From UMGS1052 sp045532035 (GTDB lineage Bacteria > Bacillota > Clostridia > Oscillospirales > CAG-382): a stretch of 17,295 nucleotides of DNA. How positions within the stretch are numbered: the first letter of the stretch is position 1; every line of letters begins with the position of its first letter. The DNA is taken from NCBI GenBank assembly GCA_045532035.1, contig JAZSFD010000099.1:1-17295 (forward strand), written 5' to 3'. The notes beneath the pieces were generated by a model. The model worked only from the letters and a program-made list of their open reading frames with translations. It searched no databases and was not told where the DNA came from. Positions 6,591 to 14,286 of the stretch are shown here, piece after piece. A program made the position numbers and the translations under genes.

Positions 6591-7982
6591 ATGCCAAGTC
6601 CCAAAAAGATCATAAGCGCCATCCTTGCGGTGATATTGAGCGTTTTTGTGATATACTATGTATACCGCCAGGTCATCGGCGTCAGCCGCGACAGACTTGA
6701 GACCGAAAACGCCGTGAGCATCACTGTCGAAAACACCATAACCTCAACGGGATATATCTTCCGCTCCGAAAAGGTTCTTGACGGAGTGCCTGCGGGCGCT
6801 GTTTTCTCATCGGTGTCCGACGGAGAACGCATCGGCACAGGTCATGAGGTTGCGACCATCTACTCCAGCGGCAGCGATGCGGGAAACAAGGTTCGTCTTG
6901 ACGAAATCGATGAGACTCTGTATATCCTTGAACGCAGCTCGGTCGATCAGGAATTTTTCTCCGCCGATGTTGAAAAACTGAGAAAAGACTGCGATGAAGC
7001 TCTTGCCTCTGTTGTCAGAAGCAAGGCGGATAACGATTTTCTCAGCTGCATTATGAGAAAGAACGAGCTTCTCATAAGCATGAACAAGCTTGAAAATGTC
7101 ACGACGGGAACAGATTTCAAAGAACGTACCGAAGCTCTTCGCGCTGAGAAAGAGCGCCTTTCGGCAGGGCAGGGCGAAACATATGGAAAAATATACGCTC
7201 CCGAATCGGGGTATTATACCGGTGTGGTAGATGGGTACGAAAATGTTTTTGTACCGTCGTTGATCGATGATATGACGGTTGACAGCTTCAGAGAAACGGT
7301 AAACCGTTCACCTCTTGAATCGGTACTTGCCTCGAACGCCGGCAAGCTTGTCACCGACAGCCGATGGTATGTTTGCTGTGAAATATCAAACGAAGAATCG
7401 GCTGTCTTCAAAAAGATAAACGAAAAAAACCAAAGACCTGCCGTCACCTCCTGCGATGTCGTATTTCCCTTTGACGGAAATGTCAGAATAAGGATGGAGG
7501 TCGAAAGGGTCATTGCCGAGACTGACAAAAACACAACGGTGCTTGTTTTTTCCACCGACGAGATGCCTGAAAATTTTTCTTATACAAGGGCGCAGAAGAT
7601 CGAGATTATAAGCGAAAGCTACAAAGGTCTCCGCGTGCCCAGACAAGCCATGCGAAAGCTTGACAACAAGATAAACGGTGTATATGTCCTTATCGGTGAA
7701 ACCGTAAGCTTCCGACGCGCAGATCCGATATATGAAGCTGATGACTGGTATATCGTCCGCAATCAGACCGACGAGGAGCTTGAAAAATCAGCAAGCCAGA
7801 CCGAAACCTCGAATGACGCAAGCACCGACAATAACGAAAGTGCATCGAACACCGAAAGCGCTGTCGAAGAAATTCCAGTTCAGAACAATGAGAAGAACGA
7901 AAAAACTTATAAATATCTTTCACTTTACGACAGTGTGATCGTCGAGGGCAAAGATCTCTATGACGGAAAACGCATCAAATGA
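6591..7982 (+). CDS. HlyD-like membrane-anchored protein of the ylm division cluster
   Basis: This 463-residue protein has a cytoplasmic basic stub (PSPKK), one membrane anchor at about 7-29 and a large outer portion. That portion resembles HlyD/membrane-fusion adaptors: a beta-rich lipoyl-like half (ITSTGYIFRSEKVL, GTGHEVATIY), a charged helical stretch at about 100-195 that may form a coiled coil, then a second half beginning APESGYYTGVVDGYE and a beta-barrel-like region with LRVPRQAM. A Ser/Thr/Asn/Glu-rich low-complexity segment (about 398-433) interrupts the C-terminal part before YLSLYDSVIVEGKDLYDGK. No ABC or RND partner is next to it; its neighbours are miaA and the yggS-sepF-divIVA genes, so a cell-envelope or division role is possible but unproven. 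Its stop overlaps the other possible yggS start (ATGA). Confidence 0.7.
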   Translation: MPSPKKIISAILAVILSVFVIYYVYRQVIGVSRDRLETENAVSITVENTITSTGYIFRSEKVLDGVPAGAVFSSVSDGERIGTGHEVATIYSSGSDAGNKVRLDEIDETLYILERSSVDQEFFSADVEKLRKDCDEALASVVRSKADNDFLSCIMRKNELLISMNKLENVTTGTDFKERTEALRAEKERLSAGQGETYGKIYAPESGYYTGVVDGYENVFVPSLIDDMTVDSFRETVNRSPLESVLASNAGKLVTDSRWYVCCEISNEESAVFKKINEKNQRPAVTSCDVVFPFDGNVRIRMEVERVIAETDKNTTVLVFSTDEMPENFSYTRAQKIEIISESYKGLRVPRQAMRKLDNKINGVYVLIGETVSFRRADPIYEADDWYIVRNQTDEELEKSASQTETSNDASTDNNESASNTESAVEEIPVQNNEKNEKTYKYLSLYDSVIVEGKDLYDGKRIK

Positions 7983-7991
7983 GCCTTACGG

Positions 7992-7998
7992 AAGGTGA
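7992..7998 (+). promoter_or_regulatory. Ribosome binding site choosing the yggS start
   Basis: AAGGTGA precedes ATG 8003 by four bases. The other in-frame ATG at 7979, which overlaps the preceding stop, has only ACGGAAAA some distance upstream. The later start is preferred. Confidence 0.55.
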
Positions 7999-8002
7999 TG
8001 AA

Positions 8003-8794
8003 ATGACAGAAAATGAAAAAGCATCAATACGCCAAAATATTGCTGAGATAAAGGAAAACGCCGCGCGTTCCGCACAGCTTTCCGGCAGAAATCCCTCGGA
8101 TATCCGCATCGTGCTTGCCACCAAAACACAGCCGGCGGAAAAAATCAATTTTGCCGCCGAATGCGGAATTTGCGAGATCGGGGAAAACCGTGTTCAGGAG
8201 CTGCTCGAAAAATACGACGCCATAGACCGGGAAAAGCTGAAGATACACTTCATCGGCACGCTTCAGTCAAACAAGGTGAAATATATTATCGATAAAGTCT
8301 GCCTTATCCATTCGGTCAACAGCGAGAAGCTTGCACTTGAGATTTCAAGGCAGGCAAAAAAGCATGGTATCACGGCACAGGTTCTTGTGGAGGTCAACGC
8401 CGAAAGCGAAAATTCCAAAACGGGAATTGCCCTCGACGAGCTTTACAGACTGCTTTCGTATATTTCCACTCTTGAAAATATAAAGGTGAGGGGACTTATG
8501 GCGATACCTCCCGCACCGCAAAATGCCGAAAAAACACAAAATGCATCGACCGAAGGCTCGTCAATTGTAAACAAATTGCAAATAAATGACGATTCGAGGC
8601 ATTATTTCAAAAAAATACGACAAATATTCCTTGACATATCGGCAAAAAAAATGGATAATATCAGTATGGATATTTTATCTCTCGGAATGTCGGCGGATTA
8701 TCCTGCCGCCATTGAGGAAGGCTCCACCCTTATCCGTCCCGGCAGGGCGGTTTTCGGAGAGCGTCCGAAAACGTTTCCGCAGAGCACACTTTGA
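8003..8794 (+). CDS. yggS: YggS/YlmE family pyridoxal phosphate homeostasis protein
   Basis: This cytoplasmic PLP-binding TIM-barrel protein keeps free pyridoxal phosphate and amino acid pools balanced; no catalytic reaction is established for the family. The PLP lysine is expected at K41 in VLATKTQP. Other family stretches are GENRVQELLEKYD, HFIGTLQSNKVKYI, VLVEVNAESENSKTGI, LSLGMSADYPAAIEEGST and RPGRAVFGER. With the start at 8003 it has 263 residues, longer than the usual ~230, because of an extra hydrophilic segment after GLMAIPPAPQNAE. An upstream ATG at 7979 would add eight residues and overlap the HlyD-like stop. It corresponds to ylmE of Bacillus, directly ahead of sepF as usual. Confidence 0.93.
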   Translation: MTENEKASIRQNIAEIKENAARSAQLSGRNPSDIRIVLATKTQPAEKINFAAECGICEIGENRVQELLEKYDAIDREKLKIHFIGTLQSNKVKYIIDKVCLIHSVNSEKLALEISRQAKKHGITAQVLVEVNAESENSKTGIALDELYRLLSYISTLENIKVRGLMAIPPAPQNAEKTQNASTEGSSIVNKLQINDDSRHYFKKIRQIFLDISAKKMDNISMDILSLGMSADYPAAIEEGSTLIRPGRAVFGERPKTFPQSTL

Positions 8795-8817
8795 AAAATA
8801 ATTTTAATATATTTATT

Positions 8818-8824
8818 GGAGGAT
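8818..8824 (+). promoter_or_regulatory. Ribosome binding site of sepF
   Basis: GGAGGAT is six bases before ATG 8831. This rules out the in-frame TTG at 8816, which overlaps the site, and gives the typical SepF N-terminus MGLFDK. Confidence 0.85.
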
Positions 8825-8830
8825 TATAAC

Positions 8831-9310
8831 ATGGGACTTTTTGACAAGATCATCGACACTCTCGCACCCAAGGAAGAAGCTGAATACGAGGAACAGGGAT
8901 ATACCCCCGAACAGCCCGCTTACATTCCCAAGGATCCCAGAACCCAGGATCAGCCTGCACCTGTCGCTCCCATCACAAACACCACCCCTGCAAGACATCA
9001 GAACAGCGGCACAAGCGTTATGGGCTCTGCCATCGAAATGAAGGTTGTAAAGCCCGACAGATATGAAGCCGTTGCAGACATTGCAGATCTTCTTCTCGCA
9101 GGCAACACAGTTCTTCTCAATCTTGAGGACACCAATAAGGAAGCCACAAGAAGAATCATCGACTTTATGACAGGCGTAGCTTATGCTATCCGCGGTGATC
9201 TTCGCAGAATTGCCAACAACACCTATGTCGTAACTCCCAACAATGTCAGAGTCAGCGACGGTGATGACGGAGCAGAGGTTGCTGCAACAGCCGCAGACGA
9301 AGAGCTCTGA
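8831..9310 (+). CDS. sepF: Cell division protein SepF (YlmF)
   Basis: SepF binds the C-terminus of FtsZ, forms rings and anchors and aligns the Z-ring at the membrane in Gram-positive bacteria. The 159-residue protein begins with the amphipathic membrane-targeting helix MGLFDKIIDTL. A proline- and glutamine-rich linker (about 25-62) follows, then the SepF core (about 69-142) with MKVVKPDRYEAVADIADLLL, VLLNLEDTNKEATRRIIDF and YVVTPNNVRVS. The acidic, alanine-rich tail ends DEEL. Codon choice looks more selective than in miaA or the HlyD-like gene (AAG and CCC preferred), suggesting good expression. The gene is separated from yggS by 36 AT-rich bases and has its own strong ribosome site. Confidence 0.95.
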   Translation: MGLFDKIIDTLAPKEEAEYEEQGYTPEQPAYIPKDPRTQDQPAPVAPITNTTPARHQNSGTSVMGSAIEMKVVKPDRYEAVADIADLLLAGNTVLLNLEDTNKEATRRIIDFMTGVAYAIRGDLRRIANNTYVVTPNNVRVSDGDDGAEVAATAADEEL

Positions 9311-9317
9311 TTTTTTG

Positions 9318-9334
9318 GCAGGATATTCTCCTGC
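9318..9334 (+). other. Small hairpin in the sepF-ylmH gap
   Basis: GCAGGA and TCCTGC pair around a five-base loop. No T-run follows, so it is not an ordinary terminator. The only purine-rich, Shine-Dalgarno-like bases of the gap (AGGA, 9320-9323) are locked in its left arm, 25 bases before the ylmH start. Confidence 0.4.
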
Positions 9335-9348
9335 AACACTGACATCCC

Positions 9349-10134
9349 ATGATTAATAAAAACGATTTTGATGAAAAGCTTCTGCTGTCCCGTGCGCAGG
9401 ATTGTGTCAGAAAAGCACAAAGCAGGGGAGAACCCTCCTTTTTGCCGTTCCTTTCGCCCGCGCAGAGGCTTTGCATTGAACATGAACTGCGATATTCCCG
9501 CGATGATATCCGTGTTTTGTTCTACGGAGGATATGCCGACGCCGAGTATATGTGCGCAGGCTTTTTTCCGACATATCTCTTCTATGACGAGGAGTATGAT
9601 GCGAACACCGAGTTTCCGATCACGACCGTTCTTGCTAAAGGTTCGGGATTCCGAAAGCTCACCCACCGCGATTTTCTCGGTTCCATGATGTCTCTGGGAT
9701 TGCGGAGAGAAATGCTCGGCGACATCCTTGTCGCAGACGACGGTTTTTCGGCTTTTGTTTTTTGCTATGAAAAAACAGACGAATACCTTGTTTCCTTTTT
9801 CACCTCCGCTGCCAACGACCGCATCGTGTGCACTGTTTGCAAGGATGAGGTGTATATCCCCGAGAAAAAATTCCAAGTTATATCCGACACCGTGAGCTCT
9901 CCGAGGCTCGACGCTCTTGTAAGCTCTTGTCTCAATGTGTCCCGCGAGGAGTCGGGAAAGCTTATTCTGGCAGGCAGTGTGTCTGTTGACCATGCAGTCT
10001 GCTGCGAAAAGTCAAAGATCTGCGACGAGGGCTCTGTCATTTCGATACGCCATTACGGCAGATTTCTTTTGCACAAGATCGGTGACAGAAACCGCAGAGA
10101 CAGACTCAGGATCGAGCTTCGGCGTTTTGTCTGA
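9349..10134 (+). CDS. ylmH: YlmH family S4-domain RNA-binding protein
   Basis: The 261-residue protein matches YlmH, which sits between sepF and divIVA in Gram-positive bacteria; reported links are to cell division and, more recently, to rescue of stalled ribosomal complexes through its S4 domain. The N-terminal part contains RAQDCVRKAQSRGEPSF, LPFLSPAQR and GGYADAEY-like stretches. The S4 domain covers about residues 183-245: SPRLDALVSSCLNVSRE followed by KLILAGSVSVDHAV and GSVISIRHYGRF. No Shine-Dalgarno sequence is near the ATG at 9349, and a small hairpin stands 14 bases upstream, so translation may be weak or coupled to sepF. No better start fits the family N-terminus. Confidence 0.88.
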   Translation: MINKNDFDEKLLLSRAQDCVRKAQSRGEPSFLPFLSPAQRLCIEHELRYSRDDIRVLFYGGYADAEYMCAGFFPTYLFYDEEYDANTEFPITTVLAKGSGFRKLTHRDFLGSMMSLGLRREMLGDILVADDGFSAFVFCYEKTDEYLVSFFTSAANDRIVCTVCKDEVYIPEKKFQVISDTVSSPRLDALVSSCLNVSREESGKLILAGSVSVDHAVCCEKSKICDEGSVISIRHYGRFLLHKIGDRNRRDRLRIELRRFV

Positions 10135-10196
10135 ACGGTTGTCTGCCGCTCTTTGCTTTTCTTTGAAAAAATATCCCGAAAGGACGGAAAGTATCA

Positions 10197-10787
10197 ATGG
10201 TTAACCCCCAGGAGCTTCAGAATGCCGAGTTTTCCAAAGGCTTCAAAGGCTATACCTGCACCGAGGTCGATAAATATATCGAATATGTTGTGGAGCAGTA
10301 TACCGAGCTTTACAGAGAACACGCTGAGCTTGAAAAGAAAGTGAAAATCCTTTCTGCAAAGCTTGACGAGGCGAAAAACGATCAGAATTCCATCTCGGCT
10401 ACCATCGTGAACGCGCAGAAGATGGCTGACGAAATCATAAAGGATGCCAACGATAAGTCAAATGCCATCACTTCTGCCATCAAGGCAAGCTTTGACGATA
10501 TCGTTGAAAAATACCGTGAGCTTATCGACAGAGAACAGAAGAATCTCTTCGAGGCTCAGAAGAGCGCCATCGAATTCAAGGTGGGTATCCTCGACGGCTA
10601 TAAAAACCAGGTCAGATCCCTGTGCGAGCTCATCCCCCTCGACAGTATTGACGATGTCAATCTCCGCAGTGTCGACGAGGTTGTCGAAAGTGCGATCTCT
10701 ACCGCTGCCGCAAAGCTTGGGGTGAATGCCGGGGCTGAGGAGTCCGAAGAGGGGCTTTCTGACGCCGCACCGTCTGACGAAAACTGA
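10197..10787 (+). CDS. divIVA: DivIVA domain-containing protein
   Basis: DivIVA proteins sense negative membrane curvature at poles and septa and recruit partners for division-site selection, chromosome anchoring or tip growth. The 196-residue protein has the DivIVA N-terminal motif F-S-K-G-F-K-G-Y (12-19) followed by TEVDKYIEYV, then long stretches of heptad-like helix (about 27-65 and 80-150) expected to be coiled coil. The tail is acidic and rich in Ala, Glu and Ser. The ATG at 10197 lies behind GGAAAG, with a better AAAGGA 12 bases upstream. It stands after ylmH and before ileS, the standard Gram-positive order, and ends at a hairpin terminator. Confidence 0.9.
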   Translation: MVNPQELQNAEFSKGFKGYTCTEVDKYIEYVVEQYTELYREHAELEKKVKILSAKLDEAKNDQNSISATIVNAQKMADEIIKDANDKSNAITSAIKASFDDIVEKYRELIDREQKNLFEAQKSAIEFKVGILDGYKNQVRSLCELIPLDSIDDVNLRSVDEVVESAISTAAAKLGVNAGAEESEEGLSDAAPSDEN

Positions 10788-10794
10788 ACATAAT

Positions 10795-10840
10795 ACAAAA
10801 CGTCGGCAACCCATACACTTTTTTCGGTTGCCGATTTTGT
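10795..10840 (+). terminator. Hairpin terminator between divIVA and ileS
   Basis: CGGCAACC (10804-10811) pairs with GGTTGCCG (10826-10833), and ACAAAA (10795-10800) extends the stem to TTTTGT (10835-10840) across a small bulge. The downstream arm supplies the U-rich end TTTTGTCTT. It probably separates, at least partly, divIVA from ileS transcripts. Confidence 0.6.
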
Positions 10841-10885
10841 CTTGAATAAAAAAAGATTCTTTTTATAATAAAGGAGCACATCAAA

Positions 10886-13708
10886 ATGGCACAGGATTAC
10901 GGAAAAACACTAAATCTGCCCAAGACAGATTTCCCCATGAGGGCGAATCTGCCTCAGAACGAACCTAAAACTCTTGACAGATGGGAAACCGAAGGTCTCT
11001 ACAAGAAGCTCATGGAGCACAACGCAGGAAAGCCTTCCTATATTCTCCACGACGGCCCTCCCTTCTCGAACGGCAATATCCATATGGGTACAGCCATGAA
11101 CAAGATCTTAAAGGACTTTATCATCAAGTCCAAGGCAATGACAGGTTACAGAACCCCCTATGTTCCCGGCTGGGACAACCACGGTATGCCCATCGAGAGC
11201 GCTATCATAAAGAAGAACAAGCTTGACAGAAAGAAGATGTCGGTTTCCGACTTCAGAAAGGAATGTCAGAAGTTTGCTGAGAACTTCGTGGACATTCAGC
11301 GCACCTCCTTTAAGAGACTCGGAGTTCTCGGCGACTGGGAAAATCCTTATCTCACAATGGCTCCCGCTTTCGAAGAGCGTGAAGTCCGCGTTTTCGGCGA
11401 AATGTACAAGAAGGGCTACATCTACAAGGGTCTTAAGCCTGTTTATTGGTGCCCCACAGATGAAACTGCTCTTGCAGAATCCGAAATCGAATACAAAGAA
11501 GACGCTTGTAAGTCGGTATATGTAAAGTTTGCCGTTGACAATGACAACGGAAAGCTTGAAGGAATCGATCTTGCAAACACATATTTTATTATCTGGACAA
11601 CAACAGTCTGGACTCTTCCCGGAAACATGGCTATTGCCCTCAATCCCAAGGAGACTTATGTTGTTGCATCTGCCGGCGGCAAGAACTATATCGTTGCCAA
11701 GGCTCTGCTCGAAAAGACTATGTCGATGGGCGGCATCGAAAACTATGAAATCATCGCAGAACATCCCGGTAACTATTTTGAATATATGACCGCAAAGCAT
11801 CCCTTCATTGACCGCACAAGTCTTGTGGTAAACGCCGATTATGTTACCATGGAAAGCGGTACAGGCTGTGTTCATACAGCTCCCGGTTACGGTATGGATG
11901 ACTATTTCACAGGAATGAGATACAAAATGAATATCATCGTTCCCGTGGATGACCGCGGATATCAGGGTCCCGAAGCAGGCAAGTTCGCAGGACTCTACTA
12001 CGAGGAATCCAACAAGGCAATCTATGATGATATGGTCGAAACAGGTGCGCTTTTCGCATCCGAAGACATCGTCCATCAGTATCCTCACTGCTGGAGATGT
12101 AAGAATCCCATCATCTTCCGCGCCACACCTCAGTGGTTCTGCTCGGTAGAAGCCTTCAAGGATGCGGCAGTTGAAGCCTGTGATAAGGTCGAATGGCTTC
12201 CCAAGTGGGGCGGTGACAGAATCGTTTCGATGATCCGTGAGCGCGCCGACTGGTGTATTTCCAGACAGAGAAACTGGGGTCTTCCCATTCCCGTCTTTTA
12301 TTGTGAGGATTGCGGCGAGATCATCTGTGACGAAGCCACTATCGCCTCTGTTGCCGAAAAGTTTGGTCAGCTTGGCTCAAATGCCTGGTTTGATCTTGAA
12401 ATTTCCGACCTTCTTCCCAAGGGTCATGTTTGTCCCAAGTGCGGAAAGAGCAATTTCAAAAAAGAAACAGATACCCTTGACTGCTGGTTCGACTCGGGCT
12501 CTACCCATTTCAGCGTACTTGACAGAGAAGGTCTTTCGTGGCCTGCAGATATGTATCTTGAGGGCGCCGATCAGTACCGCGGCTGGTTCCAGTCTTCGCT
12601 TCTCACCGCTGTCGGTGCGAAGAATGAGGGGGCTCCCTACAAGACTGTCCTCACTCACGGCTGGGTAGTTGACGGCGAGGGCAAGGCGATGCATAAGTCT
12701 CTCGGAAACTCTGTGGCTCCCGAGGAGATCATCAAGGATTACGGCGCAGATATGCTCCGTCTCTGGGTTGCCTCCAGCGATTACCGCGTTGATGTACGCG
12801 CTTCCGACGCCATCTTCAAGCAGCTTTCCGAAGCATACCGCAAGATCAGAAATACCATCCGTATCCTGCTTGCAAATCTCGGCACTCCCGAGGAGGATTT
12901 TGATCCCAATAAGGATATGGTTCCTTTCGATAAGATGTATGACATCGATAAGTGGATCGTAAGCGAGCTCAATAACCTCTGCGAAAAGGTAAGACGAGCT
13001 TACGAAACCTTCGAATATCACATCATCTATCACGAAGTCCACGACTTCTGCACAAACGAGCTTTCGAAGATCTATGTTGATATCACAAAGGACCGCGTTT
13101 ATGTTGAAGAAAAGGATTCCTTTGGCAGACGCAGTGCACAGACCGCCATGTACATCTGTGTAAACTATATCACAAGACTTCTTGCTCCTATTCTTTCTTA
13201 TACAGCTGAAGAAACATGGTCATACATGGCGCATCTTGACGGTGAAAACTCCGAGAGCGTGTTCCTCAATGATCTTCCAGCATACGACAAAAAATACGAA
13301 AACACCGAGCTTTCGGCTAAGTGGAACGCACTTCTTGCAGTCCGTGACGATGTTATGAAGGCTCTTGAGGTTGCCCGTGCCGAAAAGCTTGTGGGCAAGT
13401 CTCTTGACGCTTCCATCGTCATCTACGGCGACAAGGACAACGACGCCATCAAGCTCTTTGAGGAGTTTGCAGATGAGCTCAAGACAGTGTTCATCGTTTC
13501 GAAGGCTACTGTTTGCAAGTGTGAGGCACCCGAGGGTGCATTTACCGACACTGTCAGCGGTATAGCTGTTGCCGTATCGGCAAGCACAGGCACAAAGTGC
13601 GACAGATGCTGGTACTATTCTGATGATATCAAGACCGACAGCGACGGACAGCACCTCTGTCCCAGATGCTCGGCTATCATCAAGAAGATTGCATTCGGTG
13701 CAAAATAA
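10886..13708 (+). CDS. ileS: Isoleucine--tRNA ligase
   Basis: IleRS charges tRNA-Ile with isoleucine and edits valine. The 940-residue length fits the bacterial type. The HIGH motif is the variant HMGT (66-69) in GNIHMGTAMNK. The CP1 editing domain (about 200-400) shows TTTVWTLPGNMAIALNP and TGCVHTAPGYGMDDY. The KMSKS loop is the variant AMHKS (601-605), within GKAMHKSLGN. Two cysteine pairs (C473/C476 and C516/C519) form a likely zinc site just ahead of the catalytic DCWFDSGS segment, and a second set, CDRC (905-908) and CPRC (925-928), forms the C-terminal zinc site. The ATG follows AAGGAG (10871-10876) by nine bases. No T-box leader is visible in the 98 bases before it. lspA follows with no gap. 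Confidence 0.97.
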   Translation: MAQDYGKTLNLPKTDFPMRANLPQNEPKTLDRWETEGLYKKLMEHNAGKPSYILHDGPPFSNGNIHMGTAMNKILKDFIIKSKAMTGYRTPYVPGWDNHGMPIESAIIKKNKLDRKKMSVSDFRKECQKFAENFVDIQRTSFKRLGVLGDWENPYLTMAPAFEEREVRVFGEMYKKGYIYKGLKPVYWCPTDETALAESEIEYKEDACKSVYVKFAVDNDNGKLEGIDLANTYFIIWTTTVWTLPGNMAIALNPKETYVVASAGGKNYIVAKALLEKTMSMGGIENYEIIAEHPGNYFEYMTAKHPFIDRTSLVVNADYVTMESGTGCVHTAPGYGMDDYFTGMRYKMNIIVPVDDRGYQGPEAGKFAGLYYEESNKAIYDDMVETGALFASEDIVHQYPHCWRCKNPIIFRATPQWFCSVEAFKDAAVEACDKVEWLPKWGGDRIVSMIRERADWCISRQRNWGLPIPVFYCEDCGEIICDEATIASVAEKFGQLGSNAWFDLEISDLLPKGHVCPKCGKSNFKKETDTLDCWFDSGSTHFSVLDREGLSWPADMYLEGADQYRGWFQSSLLTAVGAKNEGAPYKTVLTHGWVVDGEGKAMHKSLGNSVAPEEIIKDYGADMLRLWVASSDYRVDVRASDAIFKQLSEAYRKIRNTIRILLANLGTPEEDFDPNKDMVPFDKMYDIDKWIVSELNNLCEKVRRAYETFEYHIIYHEVHDFCTNELSKIYVDITKDRVYVEEKDSFGRRSAQTAMYICVNYITRLLAPILSYTAEETWSYMAHLDGENSESVFLNDLPAYDKKYENTELSAKWNALLAVRDDVMKALEVARAEKLVGKSLDASIVIYGDKDNDAIKLFEEFADELKTVFIVSKATVCKCEAPEGAFTDTVSGIAVAVSASTGTKCDRCWYYSDDIKTDSDGQHLCPRCSAIIKKIAFGAK

Positions 13709-14284
13709 ATGCTTGCTGTATTAATAGTACATCTTGTAATAATCGTTGACCAGCTCACCAAATGGTGGGCTGCCAACGTCTTGCAGCATATGCCCGCAGG
13801 GCGCATTCCTCTGATCGACGGAGTTTTGAGCTTCACCTATGCCACAAACGACGGCATGGCATTCGGCCTTTTGGGAAACCACAGATGGATTTTTCTGCTT
13901 CTGACAACGGCTGTGCTTGCTGTCATCGTGAGCTTCTTTTTTGCCACAAGAAAGAAAAACAGACATCCTTTTCTTGATGTTTCGCTTTCGCTTGTGCTTG
14001 CAGGTGGTGCCGCAAACATGATCGACCGCACTTTTTTCAGCACCGAGGCACTTTTTTCGGGCTCGGTGGTCGACTTTATCTATTTCGAGCTTATCGATTT
14101 TCCCATCTTCAATGTGGCAGATATTTCGGTGTGCGTGGGCATGGCTCTTTTTGTCATCTATATGCTGATCGTCGAAAGCCGCATTGACAGTGGTAAGTAT
14201 ATCACCTTTTTCAGAGAAGAAAAGAAAGAAAACAAAAACCTTCCGACTTCCGATCACGAAGCGGAGAAAGACAAAGAAATTTGA
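13709..14284 (+). CDS. lspA: Lipoprotein signal peptidase (signal peptidase II)
   Basis: LspA is the membrane aspartic protease that cuts the signal peptide from prolipoproteins after lipidation. The 191-residue protein has four hydrophobic segments. Family motifs are DQLTKWW (14-20), NDGMAFG (47-53), GGAANMIDR (99-107), VVDF (120-123) and FNVAD (134-138); D122 and D138 fit the catalytic aspartate pair and D106 is the conserved IDR aspartate. The stretch between IDR and VVDF is several residues longer than in Bacillus, and the charged tail after residue 165 is also long. The start codon directly abuts the ileS stop (TAAATG) with only a GGTG upstream, so translational coupling to ileS is likely. 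Confidence 0.95.
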   Translation: MLAVLIVHLVIIVDQLTKWWAANVLQHMPAGRIPLIDGVLSFTYATNDGMAFGLLGNHRWIFLLLTTAVLAVIVSFFFATRKKNRHPFLDVSLSLVLAGGAANMIDRTFFSTEALFSGSVVDFIYFELIDFPIFNVADISVCVGMALFVIYMLIVESRIDSGKYITFFREEKKENKNLPTSDHEAEKDKEI

Positions 14285-14286
14285 GT

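Noticed and set aside
8791..8813. TTGAAA plus TAATAT/TATATT as a sepF promoter
   Set aside because: The spacing is only 8-11 bases, far from 16-18, so it is just an AT-rich gap.
10842..10869. TTGAAT-16-TATAAT as an ileS promoter
   Set aside because: The boxes look good, but transcription would begin near 10876, inside or after the AAGGAG ribosome site, leaving ileS without it. AT-rich sequence next to the terminator explains the match.
11108..12088. 326-codon open frame antisense to ileS
   Set aside because: It lies wholly inside ileS, whose frame, motifs and length are unmistakable. The genome seems to avoid TTA, CTA and TCA codons in well-expressed genes, which leaves antisense frames free of stops. 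No ribosome site or family motif supports it.
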